The translations under genes and the position numbers were made by a program. Below are positions 12,901 to 22,328 of a stretch of DNA of 64,000 nucleotides, piece after piece. Within the stretch, counting starts at the first letter, position 1. Each line of letters starts with the position of its first letter. The notes below the pieces were generated by a model. That model was not told the origin of the DNA. It saw nothing but the letters and a program-made list of their open reading frames with translations, and searched no databases. Where the stretch lies: positions 121,024,363-121,088,362 of the forward strand of contig CM054180.1 of the NCBI GenBank assembly GCA_028829895.1, in the 5' to 3' direction. The stretch comes from Sinotaia quadrata. Taxonomy: Eukaryota > Mollusca > Gastropoda > Architaenioglossa > Viviparidae.

Positions 12901-13970
12901 TATAAGAGGGAGATGAGACGATAGCCAGGTCGCTACGTGATGTTATTCAATCACCTTCATCATCTTCATCAACAGTAACCTTGAAGATGATTTAGAAAAA
13001 TATCTAGACATACGGGATTGATCCAAACGTCGGTGCTTAAATTTTGAAAATTTCGGAGAAACTCATCATATCTAATGTAAATTTAAATTAATTCCTACCA
13101 AGCACTGAAAGAAGTTGAGAAAGTTGACTCAACTTCTGAACTGAGCACTAAAAAGTTCAGTACCATGCTACCCGGAGATTATCTGAGATGCAGTTTTACC
13201 AGTTCTACCGATTCAAGTCACTGCGGAACGTTTGCGATTTGAGCCGGACCTGTTAGAAGCGATCATTTTAAGAATCAGTTCAATTCAGATAAACATTATC
13301 ATATTAAATATAATTTGAGGATTTTTGCATTATATTATTGTACAATTGAGAAATATCTTTAAAATGAGATCTATGAAAGACACATCTTCATATATTTACA
13401 CCTATACCATACTCATATAAATGTAACTCTATTATGTATATAATTTTATGGCATATGATGTTAGTAATATACTACAGAGACTGGAGACACACAGATGCAC
13501 ATATATTATACACATATTGTGTGTGTGTGTGTGTGTGTGCGTGCGTGCGTGCTCGCGCATTACATTCGTACTTGATAAATATGTTATCTACCCTTCTCTG
13601 TATCTTCTTACCAACAGAAGATGCCAACCCGTGCACAGCAGCGAATCGTAAGGCCAGGCTGTTCTATTTTCCATACAAGCCTGACAAAACAAAGTAAGAA
13701 AGAAAATCATGTCGTAACTTTCCATTGAAAATACCTTTTCAATTAACCAGTCAGAGGCTTATATTGTTAGTTATTTTCTCCTAGGATGTTCATTTGTTAG
13801 CGTTGACTGATTTATCTTTTTGCTTTTGTAATATCTAAAGTGCTTCTACTACTACAAAGTAGTTTTTCTTTAATATCATATTAGATAGATAGTCAGATAG
13901 ATAGATAGATAGATAGATAGTCAGACAGATAGATAGATAGATAGTCAGATAGATAGATAAATAAATAGTC

Positions 13971-14042
<72 letters not shown>

Positions 14043-14737
14043 TCTTCTATAGAGAACACATAATTTGCCTGTGAATTATATATATATATGTTAATGTACA
14101 TGGCCACTCGTCGTTCACAAGCACATAATGAGAAGAGTAAGAGAAATGCAATTTTAAAGTCTGATCTTTGTTTCTCGAACAGAACAATAAGCTTTAAAAA
14201 TTATCTATCAGCATTACATTAATTCAGTTTTCATGCATATATTCTGACCGATCATCAGAGATTTCAGATATTACCATTTGTGAGAGTTGTATCCCGTATA
14301 CATGACTATCAAGCGCATTTCCGACAATCCTTTATTAAACCCATAAATGTGTTGCATTGTCCAAGGAACCCCATCTCATAGCTTTGATAACACCCGAGGT
14401 GAAATGGGACTGTGGGATAGCACAAGGCAATTCCCCTACTCCAAGAATTCAAGTTAAAATTCCCCGTACATATTTTCATTTAATAACAATTAGTCACGTT
14501 TTCCATGATTTTTAAATATATTTAAATGTAGGTGTACCAGAACAAAATTACGTTCAATAACTATACTATTGGTTGTTGTATCGCTTTGGGGGAATTATGA
14601 CGCATTTTATTACAATTTGTTATTTTTGTTGTTTATGTAGGTTTATTCAGTGTGATAATTGGGGGAATGCCTACATCATGCCTTGTCCGCCAAAACTTGT
14701 GTGGATTCAGGCATACTTGACGTGCGGCTTTCCCTAG
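2538..14737 (+). CDS. Secreted VWA plus chitin-binding protein, shell-matrix (Pif/BMSP)-like, 5' incomplete
   Basis: Eight exons join in phase: 2538-2832, 3622-3858, 5868-6034, 7572-7734, 8070-8173, 9442-9679, 13618-13693 and 14641-14737 (stop TAG). They encode 458 visible residues. Residues 1-98 form a Trp/Gly-rich domain I do not recognise. Residues about 103-285 are a VWA domain with a complete-looking metal site (DSSGS at 111-115, GGGTNT at 179-184, LLTDG). Residues 289-401 are an unassigned, probably beta-rich stretch. Residues 406-458 are a C-terminal peritrophin-A-type chitin-binding domain with four cysteines (407, 431, 442, 455). VWA followed by a chitin-binding domain is the order in molluscan shell-matrix proteins Pif and BMSP, which bind chitin and help calcification outside the cell. 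No signal peptide is visible, so at least one 5' exon lies upstream. The shell role is inference; any VWA/chitin-binding extracellular matrix protein would fit. Confidence 0.8.
2833..3621 (+). repeat. Intron with about 11 degenerate ~40-bp repeats (2850-3296)
   Basis: Units share the core CTTACAGTTATGCCCGAGAA followed by GGGTTnATAAAT and a T-rich tail. They run head to tail with 60-90% similarity by eye. The rest of the intron holds TG-rich sequence and no coding signal. Confidence 0.8.
3622..3858 (+). CDS. VWA gene exon: N-terminal half of the VWA domain
   Basis: The acceptor is GATTACAG/AATGTGAC and the donor TATA/GTGAGT. The exon is 237 nt, phase 1 to phase 1. It carries the first metal-binding motif DSSGS directly after the strand DLAFVI. 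A (CA)n tract starts 12 nt past the donor. Confidence 0.9.
3871..3946 (+). repeat. (CA)38 microsatellite beside a splice donor
   Basis: An uninterrupted CA run of 76 bases in the intron, starting 12 nt downstream of the donor at 3859. Confidence 0.98.
3947..5564. other. AT-rich intron sequence
   Basis: No + strand exon is visible. It contains a short GAATTC(A/T)-rich duplication near 4341-4378 and an 85-bp imperfect duplication around 4700-4830 (units sharing AATCACT(C/T)ATTTAAAA). One candidate coding exon on the minus strand (5045-5202) is listed separately. Confidence 0.6.
5045..5202 (-). CDS. Candidate short antisense coding exon, unknown product
   Basis: On the minus strand an ATG at 5202 opens 52 codons plus 2 nt and ends exactly at a consensus donor CTG/GTAAGT (5044 downward). 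The peptide is acidic and Ser/Thr-rich (DDNESSTVSSLHTIPNDGD) with no known domain. A perfect CRE palindrome, TGACGTCA at 5207-5214, lies just upstream of the ATG. It could be the first exon of a nested gene or a transposon fragment. No downstream partner exon was found, so chance is possible. Confidence 0.3.
5565..5867 (+). repeat. ~135-bp tandem repeat ending at a splice acceptor
   Basis: The segment GTACATTGTGCATTGCAG ends at 5595. It recurs with small changes ending at 5729 and 5867, a spacing of 134 and 138 bp. The third copy is the real acceptor of the next VWA exon. Intervening sequence (AATAGAnTTGTGCATTnATAAT; CCAGCAGAAT) repeats too. Confidence 0.85.
5868..6034 (+). CDS. VWA gene exon: middle of the VWA domain
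   Basis: The acceptor is ATTGCAG/ATGG and the donor AAG/GTTCGC. The exon is 167 nt, phase 1 to phase 0. It encodes GGGTNTADALDL (second metal-site motif, Thr) and VTVLLTDGVSNS (third motif, Asp), both in canonical VWA order. Confidence 0.9.
6060..7335 (+). repeat. ~40-bp minisatellite filling an intron
   Basis: About thirty head-to-tail units share AGTAATTGTTTCAACAG followed by TTATATTTGGCAnTCTAAGG. Divergence is moderate. A stretch at 6640-6780 that is richer in GC interrupts the array. Short open frames in this region are by-products of the repeat. Confidence 0.9.
7572..7734 (+). CDS. VWA gene exon: C-terminal part of the VWA domain, GC donor
   Basis: The acceptor is GTCCAG/GAT. The exon is 163 nt, phase 0 to phase 1. 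It encodes the central strand VLFAIGIGGYN and the last helix (SFINSILLEIKKSAC). It ends GAAG/GCAAGT, a classical GC-AG donor; the phase fits the next exon exactly. Confidence 0.85.
8070..8173 (+). CDS. VWA gene exon: linker after VWA
   Basis: The acceptor is GTGCAG/CTAAAG and the donor ATT/GTAAGT. The exon is 104 nt, phase 1 to phase 0. It encodes a Thr/Pro-rich peptide with two potential N-glycosylation sites (NSS, NGT). Confidence 0.8.
8245..8495 (+). repeat. ~31-bp TG-rich minisatellite
   Basis: Six or so units of the form GATGATGnGTGTGACTGTGT followed by nnAACCTAA. Two alternating variants (TATAACCTAACTT and GAAACCTAAGC types) suggest a higher-order dimer. Confidence 0.8.
8496..9441. other. 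AT-rich remainder of the intron
   Basis: No coding exon, RNA gene or recognisable mobile element was seen. Confidence 0.5.
9442..9679 (+). CDS. VWA gene exon: unassigned domain between VWA and chitin-binding
   Basis: The acceptor is CGTCAG/GAC and the donor CCAG/GTGGGT. The exon is 238 nt, phase 0 to phase 1. It carries two cysteines (VDCGEVE and LNCNGFN) that may pair, and alternating hydrophobic residues that suggest a beta-sandwich. No family assigned. Confidence 0.85.
9680..13617. repeat. Large intron with diverged duplicated blocks
   Basis: The sequence around 10826-11170 (TTGTGTAGTCTGTACTTCGA, then AAAAATACAA...ATTTCAAGAATGTTAAATTT) recurs diverged at 12165-12480. A second block near 11990-12030 (AATAATGAATGCTTCTCAGC) recurs at 12495-12530. 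This looks like an old, multiply copied non-autonomous element. Short simple repeats, (GC)n near 12118 and (GT)n at 13519-13538, are also present. No coding exon seen. Confidence 0.6.
13618..13693 (+). CDS. VWA gene exon: start of chitin-binding domain
   Basis: The acceptor is CAACAG/AAGATG and the donor ACAAA/GTAAGA. The exon is 76 nt, phase 1 to phase 2. It encodes the first cysteine and the aromatic segment LFYFPYKPDKTK of a peritrophin-A-like domain. Confidence 0.85.
13884..14042 (+). repeat. (GATA)n microsatellite with GTCA interruptions
   Basis: About 40 units of GATA/TAGA, with the first half broken by AGTCAGA variants and the second half pure. Confidence 0.97.
14641..14737 (+). CDS. 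VWA gene terminal exon: end of chitin-binding domain
   Basis: The acceptor is TATGTAG/GTTTATT. The exon is 97 nt including TAG. It encodes FIQCDNWGNAYIMPCPPKLV followed by a WxxxxLTC ending, typical of the domain's last three cysteines. The protein stops three residues after the last cysteine. Confidence 0.85.
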
Positions 14738-15163
14738 TTCCTCATCCAGTCCTGTATAAACCAGACTTTCCGCGGAGCGGTCTAAAGAAGGATCACTCTG
14801 GAGCAAGCGATTTCAAGGTGTTATGCGTCGCAGTAATATCCCTTCAGCTGTTGCATATTTTCTCTTGCAGTCATCGCAACATTTACACATTGTACACATA
14901 AATTTGCACAAGAGACTATGTTATGTCAAGCATACATTTTGTTATCAGCTAATATCGAATTAAGGATTTTTTTAAAAGAGAAAAAATATTATTGCGTATT
15001 TTAAGGGGTTATGACCGAGAGAGACGTTGTGTTGAATTCCTTAGGTGAAGATGAAATTTAACTGTCTCTCATTAGGTCATGTAAAATAATGGATGTCTAT
15101 TATTTTATTTTGTAGTTCCACCGTGTCTGTGTCGTGTGAAAATGTTTAAAATTCTTATTTGTG

Positions 15164-15169
15164 AATAAA
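15164..15169 (+). promoter_or_regulatory. Candidate poly(A) signal of the VWA gene
   Basis: AATAAA lies 427 nt after the stop codon, in T-rich sequence. It is the first canonical hexamer I found downstream of the stop. Confidence 0.4.
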
Positions 15170-15373
15170 TATTTTCTTTTTAAATGGCCAGATTGCACAG
15201 AGGATTAATTTAAAAATATTGAACTGGACGAAGCATGAAAGCGAGAGCGATAGCAAACTAAGAATGAACATGAGCACCTACATATGAACTTACACGCACT
15301 TATGATCGTAAATCTGCGTCCACATGCACTTGGAAACTCTGCAACAGTGTAGCCAGGGAAACCGACACAAATA

Positions 15374-15391
15374 TCTCTCTCTCTCTCTTTA

Positions 15392-15451
<60 letters not shown>
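15374..15451 (+). repeat. (CT)n then (CA)n compound microsatellite
   Basis: A short CT run is followed by about 29 CA units. The Cys/Val open frame on the minus strand is only the repeat. Confidence 0.97.
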
Positions 15452-15455
<4 letters not shown>

Positions 15456-17356
15456 TGGTTGGAATAAGGTAAATGAGGGATAAAGAACATGTTTATTTTA
15501 GTGCTAACACTTCCAAGAGCACCCAATAAAACACTACATACACCAAGACCTTAGAAACTATCATTTGCAGAGACTGTTGAATCCGTCCACAAAGAAAATT
15601 TGGAATACGTAAGTACGAATATTATTACACGCAGCTGAGGTGTACGCTTTGTTCACGGTTATTGTTGGGGAATTTTAAAATAAGTAATAGCGATTTTTTT
15701 TTTAAAAAGGTGCAGATGTGATCGAGAGTGATGGGGGTTGAGATAGTGGCAAATCACTGATCAGATGCTTACGGCTACGTTAATTAATAAATACCGACGA
15801 CACGTCATCGATCATGCACAAAAGCAGTATTAATACTATTAATAGATGCACTAGCTTAATCCAGCATGCAGTCAACGCGGGGACAGTTAATTATAAGTTT
15901 TAATGACCGTTACTCCAAGAAAGGCTGCATAACTGCAACTCAGAGCGCACGAAGCTCTAACTCATTCAAGTACTTATCGTAAAGATTGTGTGATTGAGAG
16001 AGAGGGAGAGATACTATTTTTTCGTTTGCTTCTTATAATTATATTTGAATAATTTTAAGATTATTAATTAGGGTGGCATTAAAAAAGCAAAACTACCCAA
16101 CAATATATATGAAGCATGCAATTCGAACACGGCTTTGTGTTGAAAGTAACAAGGGGATCTGTATACGTCACGTCGAAGGCAAAAAGTTGTATTGTATGTG
16201 GAAAGTGTTAATCGATGATACTTTTACTGCAATATTTACGTCACACACAATCGCACAAATAACAGTAAACAATAAATAAATAAGAAAAGTTAATGAAAAG
16301 ATAACTCTAAATATAGACATTTCGTAAACGGATTTACTTTCGTTTTTTATGTAGCACCTTACCCTAACCCTAGACTTTAATCTTTAAGAAACAGGGTGGT
16401 CGTGTGTGTAGACACTCTCTATGGGTAAACTGAAAATGTTAGAAATTTGCTTGTAATAGTCTGTTAGGTATTACTTCCCCTTGATACTTTGTCATTAGAA
16501 TGACTCCATGCGCCCCTCAAGGGAAAAAAAAAGAAGAAATGGCATAAGGTTTCAGATGAGGATAATATGAATGCGATTACTAAGATTACCAAAGATTCTT
16601 TAGCAGACAATATATATATATAGTTCAAACCTGTGTGTGTTTGTGGAGAATAATTTAAACGATGATTGTCTTCAGTTGTTATTGACAATTGTATTTTGAC
16701 AATATCAATTTCGTTTTTACAAATGCAGCATTCCGTAACAAACTTCGATTTCCAAAATGACATGAATCGTTTTGTTACAAGCTAGATATGTGTTCAGTCA
16801 TTCTCGTAGGTTAAAAATTAAATGTGAGGTTGCGTCTAAGACTGACAATAAAAGATGGAGTGGAAGTCTGTGTAAAATTTTAAGATTTAAAAATTTCTGA
16901 CAGGAAGGGATGAGGTGGGAGTTTGGAAAGCACTATGTGTATATCAACAATTGCACCCTGCAGGTTCGAAACAAGCCAAGTCACACCGATCTAAGCCACA
17001 CTTGCGTGACTGCACGTCATCTACCAGGCAACATATATGACAAGCAGTTCAGTATAGACAGATACAAACAACAAGTCTCAGTTATGGAAGTACAAATTAA
17101 TTAAAGTAACAGATGAAACGCAGGATAATGTTTTGTTGATGTTTAAAAATTAGGCAAACTGAGTTTTCAACACAAACTGTAATGTTAAAAGAAATCGTGG
17201 GATTGACAACAGTGCAATGTTTTATAAAGAAGTGTTGTCTGATGAAAGCCTCTTTGGAACCGTTTCATTCCGCTATCTATTGTCTTTACATTTCAATTTC
17301 TGTCATTTCTGAGAATTTCAAGAATATACTTAATTCAGCAGTGGACAGCTCGATAT
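15452..17356. other. Intergenic, nothing identified
   Basis: AT-rich with scattered short open frames. No domain, RNA gene or clear transposon end was recognised. Confidence 0.5.
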
Positions 17357-17499
17357 CACCTGCAACCCAATGTCTCCTGCAGTCCGATGTTTCCTGCAGC
17401 CAAATGTCTCCTGCAGTCCGATGTCTCCTGTAGCCCAATGTCTCCTGCAGTCCGATGTCTCCTGCAGCCCAATGTCTCCTGCAGCCCAGTATTCTGCAG
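17357..17499 (+). repeat. 17-bp minisatellite (TGTCTCCTGCAGYCCRA)
   Basis: About eight copies of a 17-base unit. Most contain CTGCAG, and the tail alternates between CCCAA and TCCGA types. Because 17 is not a multiple of 3, open frames appear in several registers; they are not genes. Confidence 0.92.
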
Positions 17500-20364
17500 T
17501 GTTCCAAGACTTCAGGTGAAACTCTGTCGGGTAAAATTACTTGTAACACACGCCAACAAGTGTCGAAGAGTATAAACTGTTCCAGGGTGGCCAGCAAGAT
17601 TTATTTTTCTGGTGTGCTGTGTACTTTCAACGAAGACGTCACTGCAACTCACACACAAACGCACGTACGCACACACAATGGTGTAGAGCTTACTCATTAG
17701 TGTGTCAAGCACTATCATCACTACAGTAAGAACTGTCATTAAAATGCAAATGGTAATTTTAAGCATTGAACAACAGTGTCACATAGTGGGTGAATATGAC
17801 TATGAGTATAAGACAGTATCCCCCACCCCACCCCCGCAGCTTAGGGCGCATACCAGACCACCAGTGACTTGAATGCTCATACACGGAGAGATAGGAAGAA
17901 TGAACAAGTCGCGCTTTGGTCGAATGAACACGCAGAGCCAATGCCGAACAAACCTATGACTTAAATCAGTAACATTAGAGTACTCGTTACGACAGAGAAT
18001 TAATACATCTGGCAGACGTGCACGATGTGTTCAGTGGACAATACTACTACTAAAGTTACCGACACACTAAAAAAGTAACTGAGATCTGAGGCGAGCACAG
18101 GGAATGAAGAACGTTAGTCTGTTCAAGAGGCCGTTTCTCCCAACCAATCTATTACTACAAAGTAGTAATACATCTTTGATGGAGACTTCTAGACGGATAA
18201 CTGACGTCATACAAATGACGTCTTCTCAGAAAGAAATACTGGTTGAACACGCGTTTACAGTTTAGTCTAGGTTGAGTAGATTGGTGGCCTAGTAGCAAAT
18301 GTCTGCAACAGCCCTGTACCAGTAGTGGGCCAGCACAGATAGACACCAGAAGCTGTTGTGCGAAAGGATAATGCTTTGCTCATTCTGTCTGTCAGCAGTT
18401 ACGTGAACATTTTCATGGCGATCAAATGGCATTTTGACGTCTTACAACACCGTTAACAAGCTTGTGTCTCCCTCATAGAGTTTGTAAGTCTGTCACGAGA
18501 CAATCTAGCATGCACGTCGCTAAATAATGATGGCTACAACCAAGTATGTGGTACGTGTGCTTACAAAGTCTTAATATACGTTATCTTTGATTTGCTAAGC
18601 AACAAAACAATAAAATATAAGGAAAATATTATGAAACTGTGGCGAGGTTCCAGTCTGTTGGTTGCTAATTATTAATTTATGCTATTATTCATAACTAGTA
18701 CACATAAATAATAATTCTCTCATGCAACCCACACACACAGTCACCCGACAGGGGTCTTTTGTCTTTGCGGTCACGAGAGCGACTAGGTCAATCCCTGGAA
18801 CAGTCTGCTAACTAACTAACTCTCTGTCCAAGTGTTACCTGTCTAGATTAACGGACCTTAATTGAACTATTACGTCAATCTTGTCTTTAACCCAGCCCCC
18901 CCCCACACATAGCTCTCTACGATGATGGGAACTACCCTAAGCTTGCACTTAACCGGCTTTCTATTGTCGTTACGTCATTGGAACCCCCATCCATCACCAT
19001 GGACAAGCTCCTCTCTATCAGTGTAATGAGAGTGGATAGTCATAAATTCTACAAATTTATTAAAAGAAATAATTAAAAGTGTTACAATTAATGTCGTCAA
19101 AATTACACACAGGCAATTTATCAGAGTCACAAATCTCATTAAGACACATAGAATTCAATTAATTAAGAAGATATATGATGCTAAGAACTAAGAATTTTAC
19201 ATCCAAAGAGAGTCAATATAATTAGTTTAGCTTATACAAGCACCTAATGTCAATAAGTAAACTAAATATTAATTTGTTTTCAATCAATATAAGAGATATA
19301 GATAAGAATCAGAAGTGACTAAGGGATTTAAGAAATCACAGAAACATGTACAAGATTACATAACAAAATTCATGGAAACAATTCACCTGGTTGTGGCCTG
19401 TGAACAGCAATCTTGCTCCTGTTTGAATTGGCTGGCCAGTTCTTGCATACAGTCACGTGAATGTTCATGAATAGTCCAGGTAAGAATACACCACACAATT
19501 CTTCCTACTGTTACTGAATGAATAGATGCTAGAGTTATTCACAGCTTCAGTTACAATATAGCTTCCAACAGTTGTTCCTTATTAGTTATACCAGTTACTG
19601 GAAAGTCTGACTCACGCTCCTTGCTGCAGCTCTCCACATAACTTCTCTCTTGATGGACCCAATTCCACGAGCAAGTGCTCTTACTGGCTGTCTATGAATC
19701 TCTTCCACTTCGAGATACTCCTCGTCGTAATATCCAATTACGTCATAACCAGACGCAGCGTCCTACACTTCTCTAGAATATGACACTCACAACAAGAACT
19801 CCAGCTGCTCTTGGACCTCAGCACTCTTCAGAAAATCCAATGCAGTGAACAATTTATCAACGAAGAATTAACTTTAGTTTCGACACCCGAGTTATCCGAA
19901 CATCGATATAACCAGTGTCGAGATAAGCGACGCTTGATGGCAGCACGGAATGACGTTCTCGACGCTTGCACATCAGCCGGAACAACGAAGATGGAACAAG
20001 GAAGAAAATACGAACGAACGAATGAACGAACGTACGGCTTGCTGACTGTGACAGAAGAATTGTAATGCACGCATCAGTCTCATGTTTCAATAAATTGTAA
20101 TCTGTACTTTTATTCTCGTTTCTCATTTAAAATTCCTTTTACATTCTTTCATTTGATTTTTTTGTGCAAACGAGGATAAAAATGACAGAGCTTAAATTCA
20201 TTATGACATTTACCATAAAAGCATAATTTAGACAGAAGTTAAATGAGTATTAAAATCAGCTATAATAACAATCTCTTTATCGAACATACCTTTCTGTACA
20301 GCGCTAACCACGAAGCCGCCACGCGGGACTCAGTTGCAACAAGAGTAACAAGAGTATTGGTCAG
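17500..20364. other. Intergenic, no gene identified
   Basis: Somewhat less AT-rich, with scattered CG. Possible old repeat material between 18700 and 20130, but no domain, terminal repeat or coding exon could be supported. Confidence 0.45.
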
Positions 20365-20703
20365 TTTTTTTTTTTTTTTCTCCCTGGCACTCTCCAGAGG
20401 ATGCAGGAAGCCTTTTATCTGGGATATTATCAGCTTTGGTGGTCCCCTGGAGGGTCTTTCTCTCCTCACATGTTTCTGGAGAGGGTGTGTGTGAGTGTAT
20501 GGGGCGCTTCCGGCTTCCGCCGCTTTCGCGCTGGGTGAGGGGGTTGTGGGGGAAAGGGAGGGGTTATCTGGAGAGGGTGTGTTTTTTTTTTTTTCGCTGA
20601 CTTTTCTCCAGTGGATGCAGTAAGCCTTTTATCAGAGATATTCTCAGCTTTGGAGGTCCTCTGGAGAAAAACTTCCTCTCCTCACTTGTTTCTGGAGAGG
20701 GCG
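20365..20703 (+). repeat. ~217-bp imperfect tandem duplication, T-tract led
   Basis: Copy 1 (20365-20490) and copy 2 (20582-20703) both start with a long T run. They share GGATGCAG(G/T)AAGCC, TTTTATC, ATATT(A/C)TCAGCTTTGG and TTTCTGGAGAGGG. A GC-rich spacer with a CCGCC/CGCGC stretch lies between them. Confidence 0.8.
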
Positions 20704-20802
20704 GAGGGTGGTTGTGTGTCGAGTAGATGTAGTGTGTGTAAGTGAGTGTGATGTGTGGTGTACTGTGTGCGTGTGTTGGAGAGGGTGTCTCTGGTCAGCC
20801 CC

Positions 20803-20840
20803 TATATACTATTCTAGAGATTTTCTGGAAGGTTCTGGAA
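20803..20840 (+). promoter_or_regulatory. TATA-like box and perfect four-unit heat-shock element
   Basis: TATATA at 20803-20808 is followed by TTCTGGAAGGTTCTGGAA at 20823-20840, exactly TTCnnGAAnnTTCnnGAA, the binding array for heat-shock factor. A weaker TTCTAGAG lies at 20812-20819, out of register by one base. No gene start is recognisable downstream, so the target is unknown; it may belong to a repeat element. Confidence 0.45.
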
Positions 20841-21545
20841 TTGATAACCTTTCTGGGTTTTTCCGACTGGCCACAGTGGACCGCGCAACGCTAAGGGTAG
20901 AGCAACTCATGGCTAAATTTATCCGTGTTATGCCAGAATCGCTGACCCCTACCAATCCCTTCCAGTCTTCAGGATATAGGTCAGCGTTGTTTGTTACAAA
21001 AGTCAGTCACTGAGACTTGCATGATGAAACTGAGCATGTCAATTTACAAGAAGAGATAATTAATTAAATATTAAATTAAATTAATCATTTGAGTGCGTTA
21101 ATTTGCATTTTTCCGCCACAGAAACATTTTTTAAAGCATTCATAAATGAAATTTCATTTTTGTTTTTATCAAGTAGACTTAAGATGACACATTGTTCAAC
21201 AACTTAAATTAGTTATGACTTACACAGTAGCTTTATTGCTTGCATTATATCCCATTTAACTAGCAGCTGATAATAAAGGACTGCGCTGTTCTTTTTATCA
21301 GAGCGTAATGTAACAAGAAACTCAATAACTATTATCATCCTAACTAAGCCTTTTCGACCGCACTTCCAGTTCTTGAGTGACAACTTTGGACAACAGTCTT
21401 TACTTTCCTAAAGAAAGGTAGTAGTTCCGCTTGCACCAAGACTGCACTAAACCACTACCCCCTTGGACGATCACTCCACCCCCCCCCCCAGACATAGATC
21501 TAAAATGACTTAAACATCCCAATAAATTCAGCAACCCTCCAATAG

Positions 21546-22328
21546 CCATACAAAAAGCGCATAAACAAAAATTACCCCCACCATCACCACATATACACCG
21601 ATGGTTCAAAAAACAAAATAGGAACAGGGGCAGCAGCACACACACACACACACACAGGCACGCATACATACAAATTAGACGAAAAACACTCAATACTAAC
21701 AGCAGAACTCACAGCAATCAAACAAGCACTAACATTAGCAACCAACTCCACAAACAAGCAGACGCAACTCCTCATATTAACTGACTCACTAACATCGTTA
21801 CAAAACATAGCAAACCCCTTCCGGACAACAAGAACAAACATAACAAATCAAATAATAAAACAGATACAAACACTAGAGAAAAAAGGAATAAAAACAATGC
21901 TACTCTGGATCCCCAGCCACACCAACATTACTGGAAATGAAACAGCAGACAAGGGAACTAAATACGGAAGCAAACAAGGCAAACAACTACACACACCAAT
22001 ACACACATCAGAAATACACACACAAATTAAAAGCATATACAAAAGAAAGACCCCCCCCACTCTCCCCCAACTCACAAACATAAACCATAACAGAGCAATA
22101 TCCAGATTGAGATACAACAACACAAGATATACACACAAAATAAACAACGAAACAAAAACATGCACGCATTGCATAACGGACAACACAATTGAACACTGCC
22201 TACTCCAATGCAACAAATACACGGAAGAAAGGAAATTCTTCAAATACACAACAGACCTATTAAACCTACCATTCACCACCAAGCACTCCTATACCCCAAA
22301 GAACACAATCAAAGCCAAGTTCATCTAG
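21546..22328 (+). pseudogene. LINE RNase H domain, truncated
   Basis: Reading from 21546 the frame stays open to TAG at 22326. RNase H acidic motifs appear in order: IYTDGS near 21591, LTAELTAI near 21704, LILTDSL near 21770, then LLWIPSHTNITGNETADKG near 21900-21955. The tail has a CxxC...HC..C pattern (CTHCITDNTIEHCLLQC). No reverse transcriptase domain remains upstream, so this is a truncated copy. A short CA run encodes an alternating His-Thr insertion right after GTGAA. Confidence 0.8.

Noticed and set aside
13835..14107. Minus-strand frame of repeated Tyr-Leu-Ser-Ile
   Set aside because: Pure translation of the GATA microsatellite.
15205..15453. Minus-strand Cys-Val repeat frame
   Set aside because: Translation of the (CA)n tract.
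16355..16375. CCCTAACCCTAGA, telomere-like
   Set aside because: Fewer than three units, no array; chance.
16955..16995. GGTTCGAAAC, tRNA B-box-like
   Set aside because: No matching A box or cloverleaf could be drawn around it.
17286..17597. Overlapping frames with repeated SPAVRCLLQ-like peptides
   Set aside because: By-product of the 17-bp minisatellite.
19811..20065. 84-codon open frame
   Set aside because: No domain or splice context, and similar-length frames occur on the opposite strand.
21848..22282. 144-codon minus-strand frame rich in Val, Leu and Cys
   Set aside because: Shadow of the LINE ORF on the opposite strand; composition results from the A/C bias.
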